This document shows positions 4,059-5,336 of a DNA stretch of 5,336 nt, piece after piece. The DNA comes from Deltaproteobacteria bacterium (GTDB lineage: Bacteria > Desulfobacterota > Binatia > UBA9968). Position numbers and translations under genes: made by a program. How positions within the stretch are numbered: position 1 is the stretch's first letter; each line of letters opens with the position of its first letter. The stretch spans positions 1 through 5,336 of the forward strand of contig JAHFAP010000219.1 of assembly GCA_023250495.1 (NCBI GenBank), written 5' to 3'. The notes under the pieces are model-generated. The model was not told the DNA's origin, searched no databases, and saw only the letters and a program-made list of their open reading frames with translations.

Positions 4059-5033
4059 TCACCCTCCCAACGCCACGGAGGTAATGCAGGGAAGTCCGCT
4101 TGCAATCACGCGTGAGCTGGAGTCATCGACGGAGATCAGCTCCCCATCAGAGGTGCCGGCGAGGATTCCGCGACCGTTGGGATTTGAACACATACTCATG
4201 ACGCCGCCGCGCAGGCCGGCGACCACCGGCTCCCAATGGGATCCGGCATCACGGCTGCGGAGAATAGCGGCGTCGGCGCCTGACTCCCTGAGCCAAGTGT
4301 TCGGTCGCCCGCGGGCGCTCCCCAGGTAAACGACGCCGTTGCCATCTTCGGCCAAGGACATGCCGTAGTCGTGACTTGGGGGCGTGATCTCTTCCCAATG
4401 CGCGGCGCGGTCGAAGCTGCGAAAGACTTTGTCCCCGCAGGCGGCGAAGACCATTCCAGGTTTTCTCTCGCAGGGAAGAACCTCGTGCACGTCCGGATCG
4501 GTGAGCCCCTCGTTGGCCGCTATCCAACTCTTCCCGCCATCGTCGCTAAGCAGTAAGCCGCCTACTTCGATGGCGGCGTAGAGCCGCGCCGGAGCAGCCG
4601 GGTCGACGGCCAGATACCGGGTCCGTGACTGAAGCTCAGGACTGGGCGGGAAGGTCGCTCCTTTGCTGCCGATCCGCACGCCTTCCATCTCTTCCCAGCC
4701 GCCTCCATTCTTGCTCTTGTAGACCGCTGACGGAATCGTTCCGACCATCACTGTGCCGGGCAGCGCCAGCGCGGAAAATAGCATCAGCTTGGGAACGTTG
4801 GGATTGGACCGTATCCAGTGCGCCCCGCCGTCCCTGGTGAGGAAGAGACCCGAATGCTCGCTTCCCGCATAAACCAGCTGTGGCTCTTCCGGATCTACGG
4901 CCAAGCAGGTCAAGGACCAGTAGGTCAGGGCGCGCTGCGCCTGCTGCCACTCTTCACCGCGCCGTTCGAAGCGATACCAACCCGATTGTGTCGCAAGGTG
5001 TAAAGTCTCTTTTTTGCCGTTGGTTTTGTTCAT
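4059..5033 (-). CDS. Asp-box/BNR-repeat beta-propeller protein (sialidase- or Ycf48-like fold), cytoplasmic
   Basis: This is a 324-residue repeat protein with several Asp-box (BNR) hairpins: TRDGGAHW (66-73), SDDGGKSW (163-170) and SRDAGSHW (260-267), plus degenerate copies SKNGGGW (107-113) and SFDRAAHW (206-213). Between them recur strands of the type LAVDPxxPxxxYAG (44-57 and 141-154), typical of sortilin/Ycf48-like propellers. No sialidase catalytic triad or arginine set is recognisable, so it is probably a binding or scaffold propeller despite the glycosyl-hydrolase label such proteins often receive. There is no signal peptide; the N-terminus MNKTNGKKETLHLATQSGWY is polar. The frame is open upstream to 5147, but I choose the ATG at 5033-5031: AAGGAGAGAG lies immediately upstream, and the longer start would overlap the amidohydrolase gene by about 100 bases. 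The gap to that gene is 10 bases and the ribosome site abuts its stop, which implies translational coupling and a linked role. The ligand is unknown. Confidence 0.85.
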   Translation of the reverse strand: MNKTNGKKETLHLATQSGWYRFERRGEEWQQAQRALTYWSLTCLAVDPEEPQLVYAGSEHSGLFLTRDGGAHWIRSNPNVPKLMLFSALALPGTVMVGTIPSAVYKSKNGGGWEEMEGVRIGSKGATFPPSPELQSRTRYLAVDPAAPARLYAAIEVGGLLLSDDGGKSWIAANEGLTDPDVHEVLPCERKPGMVFAACGDKVFRSFDRAAHWEEITPPSHDYGMSLAEDGNGVVYLGSARGRPNTWLRESGADAAILRSRDAGSHWEPVVAGLRGGVMSMCSNPNGRGILAGTSDGELISVDDSSSRVIASGLPCITSVALGG

Positions 5034-5043
5034 CGCTCTCTCC

Positions 5044-5336
5044 TTATTGGTCAAAAGCATATAGCACCGCCGGGTTATCGACAAGAATTTTTCGCCTGAT
5101 TCTTTCGTCCGGCGCGAACTGGAGCAGCAGATCGAGAAGATCGCCATCGTTGGGAGTCTTGCCTGGGGCGAAGTTGTTCGAGTGGGGCCAATCGGTCCCC
5201 CAAATGACGCGATCCGGAGCGGCCTCGATCACCGCGCGAGCGAAAGGAACCACGTCGATATAAGGAAGACCCAGGTAAGAATGAACTCCAGCGTTGCAAA
5301 TTTTATCCGCGCCGCTGACCTTCACCCAGAATCGAT
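5044..5336 (-). CDS. amidohydrolase-2 family protein, C-terminal part (cut by window edge)
   Basis: The minus strand is open from the window edge to a TAA at 5046-5044, giving about 97 codons of a C-terminus. It reads RFWVKVSGADK, then DRVIWGTDWPHSN and KTPNDGDLLDLLLQFAPDER, ending KILVDNPAVLYAFDQ. This is the signature end of the amidohydrolase-2 family (Pfam PF04909), which holds TIM-barrel hydrolases and decarboxylases such as 2-pyrone-4,6-dicarboxylate lactonase and ACMSD. The WGTDWPH segment carries the conserved active-site aspartate, and the NPAxLY ending is typical. A GTG at 5325-5323 could be mistaken for a start, but the frame is open beyond it and the family motif (FW-VKxSG) runs through it, so it is internal. 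It is followed after 10 bases by the propeller gene. The substrate, likely a lactone or a carboxylate, cannot be told without the N-terminal metal-binding region. Confidence 0.9.
   Translation of the reverse strand, partial: RFWVKVSGADKICNAGVHSYLGLPYIDVVPFARAVIEAAPDRVIWGTDWPHSNNFAPGKTPNDGDLLDLLLQFAPDERIRRKILVDNPAVLYAFDQ

Noticed and set aside
5034..5147. Longer start for the propeller gene, adding 38 residues
   Set aside because: It would overlap the amidohydrolase coding region by about 100 bases, the added residues lack propeller character, and an excellent ribosome site precedes the ATG at 5033.
5323..5325. GTG as a start of a short separate gene at the right edge
   Set aside because: The frame is open to the window end, and the residues across it (RFWVKVSG) match the interior of amidohydrolase-2 proteins.

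Overview
The window is a bacterial chromosome segment in which every gene I can support lies on the minus strand, so it reads from right to left. Codon use is G+C-rich in most genes (one sampled stretch, 3181-3240, is 60% G+C). The set (Crp/Fnr regulator, YajQ, MsrB, pterin dehydratase, CBS protein, aldo/keto reductase, Asp-box propeller, amidohydrolase) suggests a free-living, probably uncultured Proteobacteria-like soil or water bacterium. Nothing in the sequence fixes the phylum.

Right part (1184-5336): a compact, probably co-transcribed series. In transcription order it is: the C-terminal end of an amidohydrolase-2 family protein (cut by the window edge), a cytoplasmic Asp-box/BNR-type beta-propeller protein, 4a-hydroxytetrahydrobiopterin dehydratase, a YajQ family protein, methionine sulfoxide reductase B, a two-CBS-domain protein, and an aldo/keto reductase. 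Gaps run from 10 to 95 bases and most genes have a visible Shine-Dalgarno sequence. The mixture looks like redox and stress housekeeping plus small-molecule sensing, not one obvious pathway.

Middle part (about 311-1183): the unusual region. Bases 311-374 form a textbook integron attC site, with R boxes at both ends, a hairpin with two extrahelical bases (T and G) exactly six bases apart, and an unpaired central segment. A matching integrase core site (GTTAGGT on the minus strand) lies at 1001-1007. Together they delimit a 690-base mobile gene cassette (1006 down to 317), more A+T-rich than its surroundings, placed directly beside a chromosomal operon with no integrase gene in view. It carries one gene of a small cytoplasmic/membrane protein family I cannot name. 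The reading frame is broken at a seven-A tract that is also a perfect dnaX-type slippery heptamer (A AAA AAG). The zero frame stops at 149 residues. A -1 shift gives a 194-residue protein with a C-terminal membrane helix. This is either a homopolymer indel or programmed frameshifting.

Left part (1-282): the N-terminal 94 codons of a Crp/Fnr family regulator, starting 28 bases after the attC end and running off the window. It may be the next cassette or simply the chromosomal gene flanking the insertion.
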